This document shows positions 45,459 to 55,162 of a DNA stretch of 64,000 nucleotides, piece by piece. Origin of the DNA: Chloroflexi bacterium TSY (lineage in GTDB: Bacteria; Chloroflexota; Anaerolineae; Caldilineales; Caldilineaceae); the NCBI GenBank assembly GCA_019217005.1, contig JAHBNG010000021.1, positions 1 through 64,000 on the forward strand, given 5' to 3'. The translations under genes were made by a program, and so were the position numbers. Below the pieces are notes generated by a model. The model had not been told where the DNA came from and made no database searches. It saw nothing but the letters and a program-made list of their open reading frames with translations. Position 1 is the stretch's first letter. Every line of letters starts with the position of its first letter.

Positions 45459-46352
45459 TTACTTGTTGCTTCCCGACAGATTAATCCCCTCTAGGAAATA
45501 TTCTTGCGCCAAGAAGAAGATAATCATAATCGGCAGCGAAACGAGCGTTGCTGCGGCCATCTGCATGGGAAAGTCGGCGTTGTACTGGTTTTTGAGTAAG
45601 GCGATGCCTACCTCGACCGTGCGCATTTCAATGGAACGGGTGACGATCAGGGGCCACAGGAATTGTTTCCAGATGTCGGAGAAGGTGAAAAGCAATACAA
45701 CCATGAGTGCCGGCTTTGCCAGCGGCAGGAAGATGCGGAAGTAAGTGGTGAATTCAGATGCACCGTCGATGCGGGCTGCATCTTCCAAACTAACGGGGAG
45801 CGTCATAAAGTATTGACGCATGAGGAAAATGCCCCAGATGTAGGTCATGGGTGGAATGATCAGCGCCATATAGGTATCGATCCAGCCCAAACTTTGCAAG
45901 ATGATAAAGCTGGAAACGAGGGTCACTGCATTGGGAATCATCATAAATGCCAGGAAGCCCAAGAAGACTTTATTGCGTCCGGGGAAATCGATGCGGGCAA
46001 ATGCATAGCCCGCCATCGTCACTAGAAAGAAGCGACCCGTCATGACGCCAATGACTTGGATGGTTGAATTCAGAAAGAAGCGTGCGAAGGGTTGTTCCTG
46101 GAAGAGGTTTGGATAGTTCCACCACTGTGGATTGGGTGGAGCCAAATAGGGAGGATAAGTGAACGCCTCTGGAATGGTCATGAGGGAGGTAGCCACCATA
46201 TAGTAAAATGGAAAGAGCGTTGTCACGGCCAGAAAGCCCATCAAAACGTAGGTCGCCCCTCGACCGAATGAAGCAAGCAATTTTCTATCTTTTTGAATGA
46301 CAGCGGTTGAAGGACGACGCTGTGCATCGAGGGCAATGTTATCACTAGCCAT
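45459..46352 (-). CDS. CUT1-type ABC transporter permease (MalG-like)
   Basis: I chose the start at ATG 46352 (MASDNIALD), overlapping the end of the upstream permease by 8 bp. Six membrane helices and the cytoplasmic EAA loop EDAARIDGASEFTTYFRIFLPLAKP are clear. The C-terminus (YFLEGINLSG) matches MalG/LacG-type proteins. It imports an oligosaccharide or similar solute together with the sensor-fused MalF subunit and the Tat-type binding lipoprotein. No ATPase is encoded here, so a shared MsiK-like ATPase encoded elsewhere is likely. Confidence 0.92.
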   Translation of the reverse strand: MASDNIALDAQRRPSTAVIQKDRKLLASFGRGATYVLMGFLAVTTLFPFYYMVATSLMTIPEAFTYPPYLAPPNPQWWNYPNLFQEQPFARFFLNSTIQVIGVMTGRFFLVTMAGYAFARIDFPGRNKVFLGFLAFMMIPNAVTLVSSFIILQSLGWIDTYMALIIPPMTYIWGIFLMRQYFMTLPVSLEDAARIDGASEFTTYFRIFLPLAKPALMVVLLFTFSDIWKQFLWPLIVTRSIEMRTVEVGIALLKNQYNADFPMQMAAATLVSLPIMIIFFLAQEYFLEGINLSGSNK

Positions 46353-48978
46353 ATGAGACGTTTCTCCCAAAATACCTGAACTGTAGGGCCGTGACCACAA
46401 ACAAGAACGCAAAGAGAATCACGGTTTCCGAGGAGGCGTAGCCGAAGCGTAGATTCTGCCACGCTTCAAAATAGATGCGATAGACCGCCACATCGGTCGC
46501 CCCGGCTGGACCGCCAGATGTCAAGACATAGATTGGGCCAAAGACCTGGAAGGATTGAATAATGGCGGTTGTAAAGACGAAGAAGGTGGTCGGCGCCAAC
46601 AAAGGAATCGTAATATGCCGGAACTTGGACCAAGGGTTTGCACCATCCACATCGGCTGCTTCGTAGAAATCATGGGGAATGCTTTGGAGGCCCGCCAAGA
46701 AGAGCAACATGCGTGCACCCAATCCCAGCCAGATCTCCATCCCCATAATCGAAGGCATCGCCATTGTGGGTGATTGGAGCCAGCCATACGGGCCCAGACC
46801 AACAAAGTCCAATAGATAGTTGAAAATGCCCAGATCCTTGTTGTAGAGCAACTGCCACATGAGGGCCACAACCACAATCGACGTCACCGCTGGCATATAG
46901 TAGATTGTGCGCAAAAAGCGGATGCCGCGCAATTTCCGATTGAGCGCAAGAGCAAGAGCCAGCGCCAAAACCAAGCTGATGGGAATTTGCAACAAATAGT
47001 AGAAGGTATTGCCCATTGCGTTCCAAAACTTCTCATCTCCCCAGATCAATCGATAATTGTGTAGACCAACGTATGGCTTGGCCGGATTGAGAACGCTCCA
47101 CTTGTGGAAACTCAGATAGGCTGTGAAGAGCGCCGGACCTAGTTGCCACCAGATCAGCCAAATTGATGCCGGTAGAATAAAGAGATATCCTGTAAAAAGC
47201 CGCCGCAACATCATCGGCTTATCCAGATTCAGAATTGTCAACATGAGGATGCCGATGAGCACCAACGCAGTAGCCAGAACGCCCACGCTAAAGCCTTGAT
47301 AGGCACGAATTCCATTGGTCCAGTTGATGCTGGCCTGTGAGAGCACAAGCCGCCATGGAGCCGATTCGATTGTGTCGAGAGCTTTGGCTGCCAGCTTGCT
47401 CGGATGCCATCCAACAGTCTGCGTGTAGCTGACTTCCCCTTCGTTCTTTAATTCATCTTCGATCGACGAAACAAAAGTCATGGTCTCTAATTCGCGCTCA
47501 GTCAATGACGTCACGTGAGCGGTTTCATTTTCAAACAGACTCAGATCGACCGGTGCTACCTCGACAATGTTTCGTAATCGTTTTCCCAGACGAATACCAC
47601 CAATCGCACTGGTTCCATCCGGCAGGGTCTGTTTAGCGGCCACAACCACATCCTTACCGACTGGAATCGCGCTGACGCTGCCGACTGCAAATGCTTGGAC
47701 CGTGGCAGCTGCATCATCCGGAATTTCGCGGTCCGGTGCTGAGACTTGAACGAGCTCAGATCCCCCTTCAATCAAGGTGAAATCGAAATCATTGGCCAAA
47801 CGGACCTGCTCAGCAAGCGTATCGGGCGAATTGCTGACCAATCCTGTGAGCGCCTCACCCGCGGCATACCGTTCAATTCGCGCCATCGAGTTATCAATCG
47901 CGTCAAAGAGCACTCTCTGCGCAATATCGGTTGTACGCAAATCGATAAATTTTGTGGCGGCGCTGGTGCTGTTGATGATGAACCAGCCCGCGACGATTGG
48001 CGGAATCAAGAACAAAATGGTCAAGACAACTGTCCATCTTTTGAACGAGCGACGCTCATAATAGGACAGGCTGCGGAAAGTAGAGAGGTAATTCAAAATG
48101 CGACGCTGAAGAATCCAACATCCCAGAAGGAGAAGCGCGGTTGCTATCAGAATGACGATTGCATAGGTGACCCACGAGATTCGTTGAACCAGCTCTTGCC
48201 CGGATTCGACTAATGCCAAGTAACCGCTGTAGCTGATCCCCGCAAAATCCGAGAATGCCGTCATGCCTACAACCTGCTCGCCTTGACGATTGCTTGTGCG
48301 AATTGAGTCAGGCTCTTGACCAGTCGCCACTTCGCTGATCCAGCGTGCGCTTAGGCTTGGCGGATCGGAAAGCAGCGCCGGATTAGAGCTTGCGAGGGGG
48401 GCTTGTTTCTCAAACGAATAGAGCATCACATCGCGCCCAGTCAGATCTGCCAGATGCTGTAAAGCCATGTCATCCAGAGGAGATTGGATCAGAATAACGC
48501 CGCCACCACGATCTGCCGGGACTGGGGCCATGCTCATGAAGAACGGACCAATCTCTGTATGCCAGAAGTCACCCACCGCATACCCAACTGCCGGAGCAAA
48601 TGCAAACATCTTGGTTGCCGACGGGTCACCAAGTTGAGATCCTGGATTAAATTCACCTTTAACGCTCTTATCCACGGCAATCCAGGCAATATATCCCGGA
48701 TGTTGGGACAGACCATTTTCATCGATCAGTTGCATAAAATCAACTGAATCTGATACGCGCTGCGCAAGAGCGGTAGCTGAAGCACTCAGTGAAGCACGTT
48801 GCTGCTGTTGCCACCAATTCATCATCTCGGCATCTTCTAGGGCCATGCGTTGACCAAGCGCTGAAATGCGTTGGCCACTTGCATAAGCAATGAGCATCAA
48901 CGCGAGAAACAGGGCAAGCGCAATGAGCCAGGGTAGGATCCTGGCTCGCTTGCCTTCTGTCTGGGACGATTGATTCAT
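46345..48978 (-). CDS. MalF-like ABC permease fused to a large N-terminal double sensor-like region
   Basis: 877 residues against about 300 for a normal subunit. The last 280 residues are a standard CUT1 permease (LFILPASIWLIWWQLGPALF; EAA loop YEAADVDGANPWSKFRHITI). The first 590 have membrane helices at about 15-35, 268-292, 318-338 and 563-585, enclosing two extracytoplasmic alpha/beta regions (about 36-265 and 340-560). Their pattern (WIAVDKSVKGEFNPGS, NRQGEQVVGMTAFSDFAGIS) resembles double-Cache sensor domains. Sensor modules are normally found on kinases or chemoreceptors, not permeases. The ORF is continuous, with overlapping neighbours, so the fusion is probably real. Confidence 0.85.
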   Translation of the reverse strand: MNQSSQTEGKRARILPWLIALALFLALMLIAYASGQRISALGQRMALEDAEMMNWWQQQQRASLSASATALAQRVSDSVDFMQLIDENGLSQHPGYIAWIAVDKSVKGEFNPGSQLGDPSATKMFAFAPAVGYAVGDFWHTEIGPFFMSMAPVPADRGGGVILIQSPLDDMALQHLADLTGRDVMLYSFEKQAPLASSNPALLSDPPSLSARWISEVATGQEPDSIRTSNRQGEQVVGMTAFSDFAGISYSGYLALVESGQELVQRISWVTYAIVILIATALLLLGCWILQRRILNYLSTFRSLSYYERRSFKRWTVVLTILFLIPPIVAGWFIINSTSAATKFIDLRTTDIAQRVLFDAIDNSMARIERYAAGEALTGLVSNSPDTLAEQVRLANDFDFTLIEGGSELVQVSAPDREIPDDAAATVQAFAVGSVSAIPVGKDVVVAAKQTLPDGTSAIGGIRLGKRLRNIVEVAPVDLSLFENETAHVTSLTERELETMTFVSSIEDELKNEGEVSYTQTVGWHPSKLAAKALDTIESAPWRLVLSQASINWTNGIRAYQGFSVGVLATALVLIGILMLTILNLDKPMMLRRLFTGYLFILPASIWLIWWQLGPALFTAYLSFHKWSVLNPAKPYVGLHNYRLIWGDEKFWNAMGNTFYYLLQIPISLVLALALALALNRKLRGIRFLRTIYYMPAVTSIVVVALMWQLLYNKDLGIFNYLLDFVGLGPYGWLQSPTMAMPSIMGMEIWLGLGARMLLFLAGLQSIPHDFYEAADVDGANPWSKFRHITIPLLAPTTFFVFTTAIIQSFQVFGPIYVLTSGGPAGATDVAVYRIYFEAWQNLRFGYASSETVILFAFLFVVTALQFRYFGRNVSYG

Positions 48979-49274
48979 TATGCTGGTACTCTAAGTATTG
49001 TTTCGCCGGCCGTGATTTGCGGTGGGTTTGGTACAAGTTCAGCCAGCTGTTCTTTGACCCAACTTGCAGCGGCCTCATTCGATTTCTCTGCAGCGGCCTG
49101 ATCCTCAAATACGCTGATGGTCGCAATGACGCCATCGCCTGCATCAATGACGTAGTAGCCAACAAATCCTGCCTGCGCGCTGAGGATGGGCACGAAGCCC
49201 TCTTGTGCACGCTTTAGGATCTCCTCAACTGTGTCTGCGCCTATTCCGTCATATCGCCTTATACTTGTATACAT
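48978..49274 (-). CDS. Small dimeric alpha/beta-barrel protein (ABM-like)
   Basis: 98 residues behind AAGGAGACCAAC. The pattern MYTSIRRYDGI...EILKRAQEGFVPILSAQAGFVGY, VIATISVFEDQAAAEKSNEAA fits antibiotic-biosynthesis-monooxygenase/ferredoxin-like barrel proteins. Its stop overlaps the permease start (TAATG), so the two are translationally coupled. Role in the transporter operon unknown. Confidence 0.7.
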   Translation of the reverse strand: MYTSIRRYDGIGADTVEEILKRAQEGFVPILSAQAGFVGYYVIDAGDGVIATISVFEDQAAAEKSNEAAASWVKEQLAELVPNPPQITAGETILRVPA

Positions 49275-49438
49275 GTTGGTCTCCTTAGATAAGAAATTGC
49301 AAGTACAATTTATCCGTCAGTTCAAGAACTGAAAACTTTGAAATCTGTACACTTCGTGTGAGATAAGGGATTAAGAGATTAGAGATTCTATGAGCAGAGC
49401 CTCCTAATCTCTAACCTCTTAATCTCCATACCCATAAA

Positions 49439-50821
49439 TTATGATTCTTTCTCTGCCACACGCTCGTCATAGTTCTTCGCAGCGATATTGAGCGATTCTT
49501 GTGGCTCCATTTCCTCAAGCAGGACGCGATCCATCATTTCGCCCCATTCTTCGACCAGGATGCTCATATGAACGATGCTTGCACCTTCGTGAACCTCGAC
49601 CACATCAGCGAAAGCTTGTTCATAGAGAGGGCGGAAGTGTGGATATGCTTCGAACGCCTGCTTTTCGGCAAACTCACTACGCGGGGACATCTTTGTGGGG
49701 TTGTCCATTTCGGTGCCGGCTCCCCAAGCACAGTAGCCTGCTAGCTCGGCTGCCTTCAACACGTCTTTCACACCACTTGGGACCATCGTGCCATGAATCG
49801 CTAGGTGGGTCTTGAGTTCAACGCCGACATCGGGCACGGGTGTCTTGGCACCAGTCCACTCATAGGGTGCGCCCTCTGCCACAGCAAAAGCAACCTGATG
49901 CATTCCATCCGAATGGGTGACAGCGATGTTGCCACCGAGCATTGCGCCCGTTGAACCTCCAAATGCATCGAGACCACCGGGCGCGGGCAACCAGCCTGCC
50001 TCGGTCATCTTCTTCACCCAAGCAACCCAAGTCGCATTTGCCTCGCTATTGAGAAAACCTTCGGCAAATTTAGATTCTTCAGGATCGAGGAAACGACCAC
50101 CGAGGGTCAATAAGAACGTGGGCGTCCAGTGTGGTCCTTCTTGAATCCAACCGCCAAAGAGGTTGCTATCCGCATCAGACATGGCCTCGACTGTGTCCTC
50201 AAATTCAGCATAGGTCCAATCCATACTGCCATCCGGAATCGCCACACCTTTCTCTTCGAACAGAGTCTTGTTGATGACGAAGGCAGAGCCATTGACGGCC
50301 TTGGGGAAACCGTAGAGCTTTCCGTCGCGCTTGGCTGCTTCCAGTACAGACGGGATATAGTCATCCGGATTGGTGCCTGGCGTGTCGAGTAATGCGGCGG
50401 ATGGTAACAGGTCAATAGCCATGCCTTCAGAAATGTATTGTTGCCAGAAGAAGTTGTTCATCAGATAGGAATCTGGTGGTTCATCGATACCAGCATCCGT
50501 CAATAGCGCCGTCCAATATTCCGCAAATGGCGTCTGACGGAATTCAACTTCATAACCAGGATTTGCTTCCATGAATGCATTGGCACCAATGGTCTCACCA
50601 TTGCTCTCTGGGGGAATGGTCCATGTGTGGTAGACCATGCTGATCGTTTCCGCCGCCGGCTGTTCTGCTGTCTCCTCATCGTTGGGCTGAGACGCTTCGG
50701 GTTCTGCCGCGACTGGTGCTGAATTTGATGCAGGTCCTGGACAAGCAGTCAAAAACGTCATAGTCGAAGCGCCTGCGGTGATGCGTAGAAAATCGCGACG
50801 GGTGAGTTTATTGTTCTTCAT
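49439..50821 (-). CDS. Extracellular solute-binding lipoprotein, family 1 (Tat signal)
   Basis: 460 residues. The N-terminus has a twin-arginine motif TRRDFLRI and a lipobox FLTAC, then an acidic/Ala linker. The SBP_bac_1 fold follows with ANAFMEANPGYEVEFRQTPF, YGFPKAVNGSAFVINKTLF and AGYCAWGAG. It captures the sugar-like substrate of the CUT1 permeases encoded downstream. IS copy C is inserted 36 bp upstream of its start and probably separates the operon from its own promoter. Confidence 0.92.
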   Translation of the reverse strand: MKNNKLTRRDFLRITAGASTMTFLTACPGPASNSAPVAAEPEASQPNDEETAEQPAAETISMVYHTWTIPPESNGETIGANAFMEANPGYEVEFRQTPFAEYWTALLTDAGIDEPPDSYLMNNFFWQQYISEGMAIDLLPSAALLDTPGTNPDDYIPSVLEAAKRDGKLYGFPKAVNGSAFVINKTLFEEKGVAIPDGSMDWTYAEFEDTVEAMSDADSNLFGGWIQEGPHWTPTFLLTLGGRFLDPEESKFAEGFLNSEANATWVAWVKKMTEAGWLPAPGGLDAFGGSTGAMLGGNIAVTHSDGMHQVAFAVAEGAPYEWTGAKTPVPDVGVELKTHLAIHGTMVPSGVKDVLKAAELAGYCAWGAGTEMDNPTKMSPRSEFAEKQAFEAYPHFRPLYEQAFADVVEVHEGASIVHMSILVEEWGEMMDRVLLEEMEPQESLNIAAKNYDERVAEKES

Positions 50822-50856
50822 ACTATCTCTCCTTGATTATTACGATTGTGTTTGAT

Positions 50857-52348
50857 CTTTACTTTCTGGTAAAAGAAAAGAGATGAGGTGAGAAATGTGA
50901 CAAAAAGCGGTTAGCAGTTCATCCTAAAGGTAGAGAACCCAAAAAGGAGGAAGGAATGCTAACCGCGCCAGAAATAACTATAGCAGTACTGATGAATGTA
51001 TTGCAAGTAACGCCGATGGGAACAAACGTAAATGTAATGCGTCTGATGTGGGCAATGCTGAATGGGTCGTTTCTGAAAAGTCGAGGAGCAATCCATAGCG
51101 CATTGAAAGAAAGCGGGTTTGAAGATGAGGAGCTCCGGCGAAGCTGGTGGAGCTTTCGATATGGATCATGGGATATCACAAGTCTGCTGGGGTCGTGGCA
51201 AGAAGAAGTGGAGTGGAAAGGGAATGGGAGGCAAAAGTTAGAAGGGTACCGAGTGAAAAGCATAGATATCACAGGGTTCTGGCGACCGAAGCTGCAAGGA
51301 AAGTGAACCGACTCTATAACTCAACGGCTCGTCGGGCATTGCCCGCTCATCTTTGGTGATGATAAGCTCGGGGAGATAGGCGGGAAGCGAGTGCCACTGC
51401 TCAAGGCAATCATGAGATGCACGGTTGGAACAAAGGAAAGTGAGTTTCGGAAAAAGCTGCTGACAGAGACGAAGAAATCACTGGAGTCAGACGAAGTGGC
51501 GGTGGTCGATGCCGGGTTTACAATCAGAGAAATGCTAGAAAGCGGCATAGACCGATTTGTCCTGCGGGAAGCGATTAACTGCACAGTGCGCCGCAATGAG
51601 TTCCCCAAACGCAAAGGAAAAGGCAGACCACCTGAATATGGTGATATTGTGCGACCGCTCTCTCGCAGCTATAAGGGAAAGCGACTCGAGGCTACAACTC
51701 CGGACTCGTCTGGTCGCTTTCTCTATAGTGGTCGCCTGATTTGCTATCAAGCATGGCACAATCTCGTCCCCAGAACAACCAAGGTGGATACAGCCAACCG
51801 TACCTACTCGATTTACGTCATTCAGGATCCGGCCTACAACACACCTTTGGTTTTGGCGACCGTTATGACTTTGCAGCCTGAAACCATTTATCTTGTCTAC
51901 CTGGAACGCTGGCCTGTTGAACCTCCCCCCCTTGGCTTCCAAGCAGATGATTGGCTTACATCGTCAATTTGTTCATGCCGATGAGGCTTGTTTCCGCTTA
52001 CCTGAACTGGGGCTGCTGGCTGGCAATCTTCTTTCCCATTTAGCCGCTTCTCTTCCTCCCATACCGACTGGCTACTGGGATCGAGCCTCAAGCCAATCCC
52101 GGCAGGCTGCGCCGTTCTCTCGAGTGCTCTTTTTCCAACTCCTGACCAACTCGACCCTGACTTTCGGAAAAAGGCCTCGGTTTCACACCATTTCCCTAAA
52201 GGCGTTCTCGCTCATCGCCGCCTCAATGCCGCTGCTTAAACTAGCCGAGCACTATTTTTACATTTTATCCCGTTTTTTCAGGGTGGATTCTTTTTTCCGC
52301 CCCTTTCGGTTTGCCCTTTGTCACTCAAGCCTTTACCAGAAAGTAAAG
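50857..52348 (+). mobile_element. DDE-type IS, copy C
   Basis: Ends as in copies A and B. A 5-bp duplication TTGAT flanks it (50852-50856 and 52349-52353). It sits divergently just upstream of the binding-protein operon. The 479 bp between the element and the next gene (52349-52827) hold nothing I can assign. Confidence 0.88.
50956..52241 (+). pseudogene. IS transposase (copy C), frameshifted
   Basis: N-terminal ORF 50956-51306 (with SIDITGFWRPKLQGK), middle ORF 51391-51984 (VAVVDAGFTIREML, NRTYSIYVIQDPAYN, VYLERWPVE) and C-terminal frame to 52241. Compared with copy A it keeps the 20-bp segment near 51200, but it differs by single bases in G and C runs (about 51298, 51345 and 51925), which break the frame. 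Confidence 0.8.
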
Positions 52349-52827
52349 TTGATGTTGTTGCGGAGTATTAATGTCCAGCAATTCCCTTTTTCTGATTGAA
52401 TGTGAACTTGAGTCTAAGACAACAGGGTTCCAAGAACCAGATGAGACATGTATCCGTGAAGAGTCACATTGCTCCCCACCCTGCAAGGTTTAGTCCTCCG
52501 AAGACTCAGGGTAGGCTTTGAGCAGAATCGAAGGGACGGACTACGAATTCGGTCGCGTTCACGTGAGACATGGCAGAGGTGCTTTTGCAGAAATGTCCAA
52601 AACTGACCCGTTCGGAGTTTACTACGTGGACGAGCGTTGGTAATTACTGATCAATACAAAGGGGGACGAAATTATGGTTATTTTCAATGAAAATAGATGA
52701 TTTGTCAATCTAGGAGTTGTTGACATTTGTTGGCGCAAGTGCCCGCTTTGCGAGCAGCAGTGGGTACGTAGCACCACAACCTCTTCAGAGAACTTTTCGC
52801 ACTGCACTAACGCTCTAAGGACGCACT

Positions 52828-53973
52828 CTAAATGTCAACGGAACCCAGATGAAAACCGTTTTGGCTTGCGGGTTTGGTGAGCTTATATAGTTTGCGTGCG
52901 TTTTCTGACATGATCATCTGATGACTTTCATCTTCAAGCTTGATTGGGATAGCAAGATTTGGCGAGTCAAAATCCCAGTGTGGATAATCAGTGGCAAACA
53001 TTAATCGGTTAGGCATACCAAGATGATCGAGAAGCTGTTGGAAATAGTGTTTTTGTGGCGGTTCTTCCATTGGTTGCGTGCTAATCCACATATGCTTTCG
53101 AATATATTCAGAGGGAGGGCGTTTGATATCGGGTGTCTCTTCACCCAAGCGTTGCCACATTTTATCCAACCGCCACATCAGGGGAGGCATCCAGGCAAAG
53201 CCTCCCTCTATCAAAACAATCTTCAATGTAGGAAACTTTTCAAAGACGCCTTCACAGACAAAGCTAGCCACTTGCGCCTGAAACGCCTGCGGCATTCCGC
53301 CATGATCTTCAATGTAATGGGAGGGCCAGCCCGCTCCGGTGATGGGGCCACCGCCGGCACCACCAAAGTGGATACCAATGGGCAGATCATGTTGACAGGC
53401 TGCTTCGTAAATGGGGTAGTACTTGCGTCGTCCCAATGGTTCCTTGGTGCGTACAACAAAAAGTATTTGCGCAAAGCCAGGATGTTGTGCGACGCGATCA
53501 ATTTCGGCTGCGGAGAGTTCACCATCTTCGTAGGGGATCACGATCGACGCGCGTAAACGCGGTTCTGGCTCTAACCATTCTTTGATCTGCCAATCATTGA
53601 TGGCACGAGAAAGGGCGGCACCGTATTCTAAATTTGTTTGTCCACCTGCACCCATGAGAGGATTCAAGATTCCATATTCAATTCCCCAAGGGTCTAATAA
53701 TTGTTCGCGCATGAAATCAAGATCAGAGCCCGGTGGTTGCCCTGATGGCGGCCACGCATCGTGACGAGCAGCGTTTGGATTCGCCCGCGGATAAGCTGAC
53801 CCGTAGTGACCGCGCATCCCGATCGTTTCGTGGTGCCTGCGCCAACGTTGGGGGAGGTAATTGAGGAGCGTCTTGTCTGTTGCTGGCGCATTATGAATAT
53901 CGCAGTCAATAACCGCTGGTTTTGTTTTTTTGCTGATTTGGGGAGCAGGTTGTTCAAGAACTGCTACAGTCAT
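52828..53973 (-). CDS. Amidohydrolase (ACMSD-like, amidohydrolase-2 family)
   Basis: ATG 53973 is preceded by GGAGGAACAACTT; the ORF's earlier ATG overlaps that site. 381 residues: metal motif VIDCDIHNAP, GIHFGGAGGG, EKFPTLKIVLIEGGFAWMPP and the late aspartate LMFATDYPHWDFD, the signature of the group that includes ACMSD and 4-oxalomesaconate hydratase-like enzymes. It is probably a cytoplasmic metal-dependent decarboxylase or hydrolase of a ring-cleavage or aromatic acid. A paralogue lies downstream at 55163. It is followed upstream (18 bp) by the Uma2 gene. Confidence 0.88.
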   Translation of the reverse strand: MTVAVLEQPAPQISKKTKPAVIDCDIHNAPATDKTLLNYLPQRWRRHHETIGMRGHYGSAYPRANPNAARHDAWPPSGQPPGSDLDFMREQLLDPWGIEYGILNPLMGAGGQTNLEYGAALSRAINDWQIKEWLEPEPRLRASIVIPYEDGELSAAEIDRVAQHPGFAQILFVVRTKEPLGRRKYYPIYEAACQHDLPIGIHFGGAGGGPITGAGWPSHYIEDHGGMPQAFQAQVASFVCEGVFEKFPTLKIVLIEGGFAWMPPLMWRLDKMWQRLGEETPDIKRPPSEYIRKHMWISTQPMEEPPQKHYFQQLLDHLGMPNRLMFATDYPHWDFDSPNLAIPIKLEDESHQMIMSENARKLYKLTKPASQNGFHLGSVDI

Positions 53974-53991
53974 AAGTTGTTCCTCCATTCG

Positions 53992-54768
53992 TTACCGTTC
54001 GTTTTTCAATCGATTTAGCTCTGCCACCAATCGAGCAGCTTTCGCCTCAGCTTCAAATCGAGCCTGTTGCTCCTGACGTCGAGCTTCTCGCTCTTCGAGC
54101 ACCAAAGCAGACAATTCGCTGCTGTCAAGAAGCGGTTCCCCTGTCATTGGATCAAGAAAGCGAATCCGTCGTCCATCAGCTCGGACACCGAATCCTATTT
54201 CTGGTAGAAAGAATGTTCCGGTTGCATTTGGAGATATTTGTCGGATCTGTCCATGGATGAGTCGCCAAAGGTGTAGCTCGATCTGAGGGCATGGTGCGCC
54301 CTCAGGTGTTATGGCATCGATGACGAGATAGGTCGGAATTCCGAGTCCCAAATAGAAGCCATTCTTCTGCCGTAAATCCGACAAATGACTATCCTGTGAT
54401 GTTACCTCTATCGTCATGAATGGTGGTGGTTCTATGTCTAAATCATATGCACGAGGAGCAGGTGAGCGATATGGCATAAGAAGTAGATCTGGTGCAACTC
54501 GACGCTTGACACCGTGATTGTCCCGGTAGAGCATGAACGTATCGACAAGGAACATCAAGTCTTGCGTTTCTAAAACATGCCGCAGAATTTCCACGATATA
54601 TGTCAAGAGTTGACCATGTGGACCACCTGCTGGCATAAGTTCCTCCTCAGTTTGGTATGCATAGGGGTCAGGATCCCAATTTGCTGTGATGTGTGGTGGA
54701 ATCCAGCCAGGACGGTCAACTGCCAAGCTTTCGGTTGGGGGATCGATTGTAGCAGCATGGCTATTCAT
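53992..54768 (-). CDS. Uma2-family PD-(D/E)XK protein
   Basis: I chose ATG 54768 (MNSHAATID), behind GGAGAGTTG. The Uma2/DUF820 pattern is present: GPHGQLLTYIVEILRH, RVAPDLLLMP (catalytic Asp) and PPFMTIEVTSQDSHLSDLRQK, in which the usual ExK/ExL-S position reads EVTS. The C-terminus is a Gln/Glu/Ala-rich coiled coil. These proteins are common in Cyanobacteria and Chloroflexota; their role is not established. Convergent or shared transcription with the amidohydrolase 18 bp downstream is likely. Confidence 0.85.
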   Translation of the reverse strand: MNSHAATIDPPTESLAVDRPGWIPPHITANWDPDPYAYQTEEELMPAGGPHGQLLTYIVEILRHVLETQDLMFLVDTFMLYRDNHGVKRRVAPDLLLMPYRSPAPRAYDLDIEPPPFMTIEVTSQDSHLSDLRQKNGFYLGLGIPTYLVIDAITPEGAPCPQIELHLWRLIHGQIRQISPNATGTFFLPEIGFGVRADGRRIRFLDPMTGEPLLDSSELSALVLEEREARRQEQQARFEAEAKAARLVAELNRLKNER

Positions 54769-54854
54769 GGGCAACTCTCCATTACCGTGGAGTACGATAC
54801 ACATTTAGGCTTGTCTGGAGAGTAGTATACCACATCTTAGCCTCGTGTAGTAAA

Positions 54855-54902
54855 AACCTATTGAATTGTCAATTGCTGAATTGTCAAATTGCTGAATTTT
54901 TA
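54855..54902. repeat. Short A/T-rich tandem repeat
   Basis: GAATTGTCAATTGCT, GAATTGTCAAATTGCT and GAATTTTT occur in tandem. They lie in the 54805-55162 gap upstream of the Uma2 gene, in which I see no gene. Confidence 0.6.
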
Positions 54903-55162
54903 ATGAGAGTTCTTGAGATCCTTCGAAGACCCAGGACAGGTCTCGTTCGTTGCATTGACAATTGAGGCGTTTGCCGCGTAGGACTTTATGAAGCTGATTG
55001 TAGACAAATGTTCTGTCGAACATTCCAAATTGAGTATAATTGTGTGCTTCAGAAAGGCGATTTCGGTTGGTTCATCTACCACAAATGTGCGCTGCCAGCA
55101 ATGTTTCTCTAAGCAAAGTGACGCTTTGCACACATTTGGGAGATGAGCGTTCCGATTTTGTT

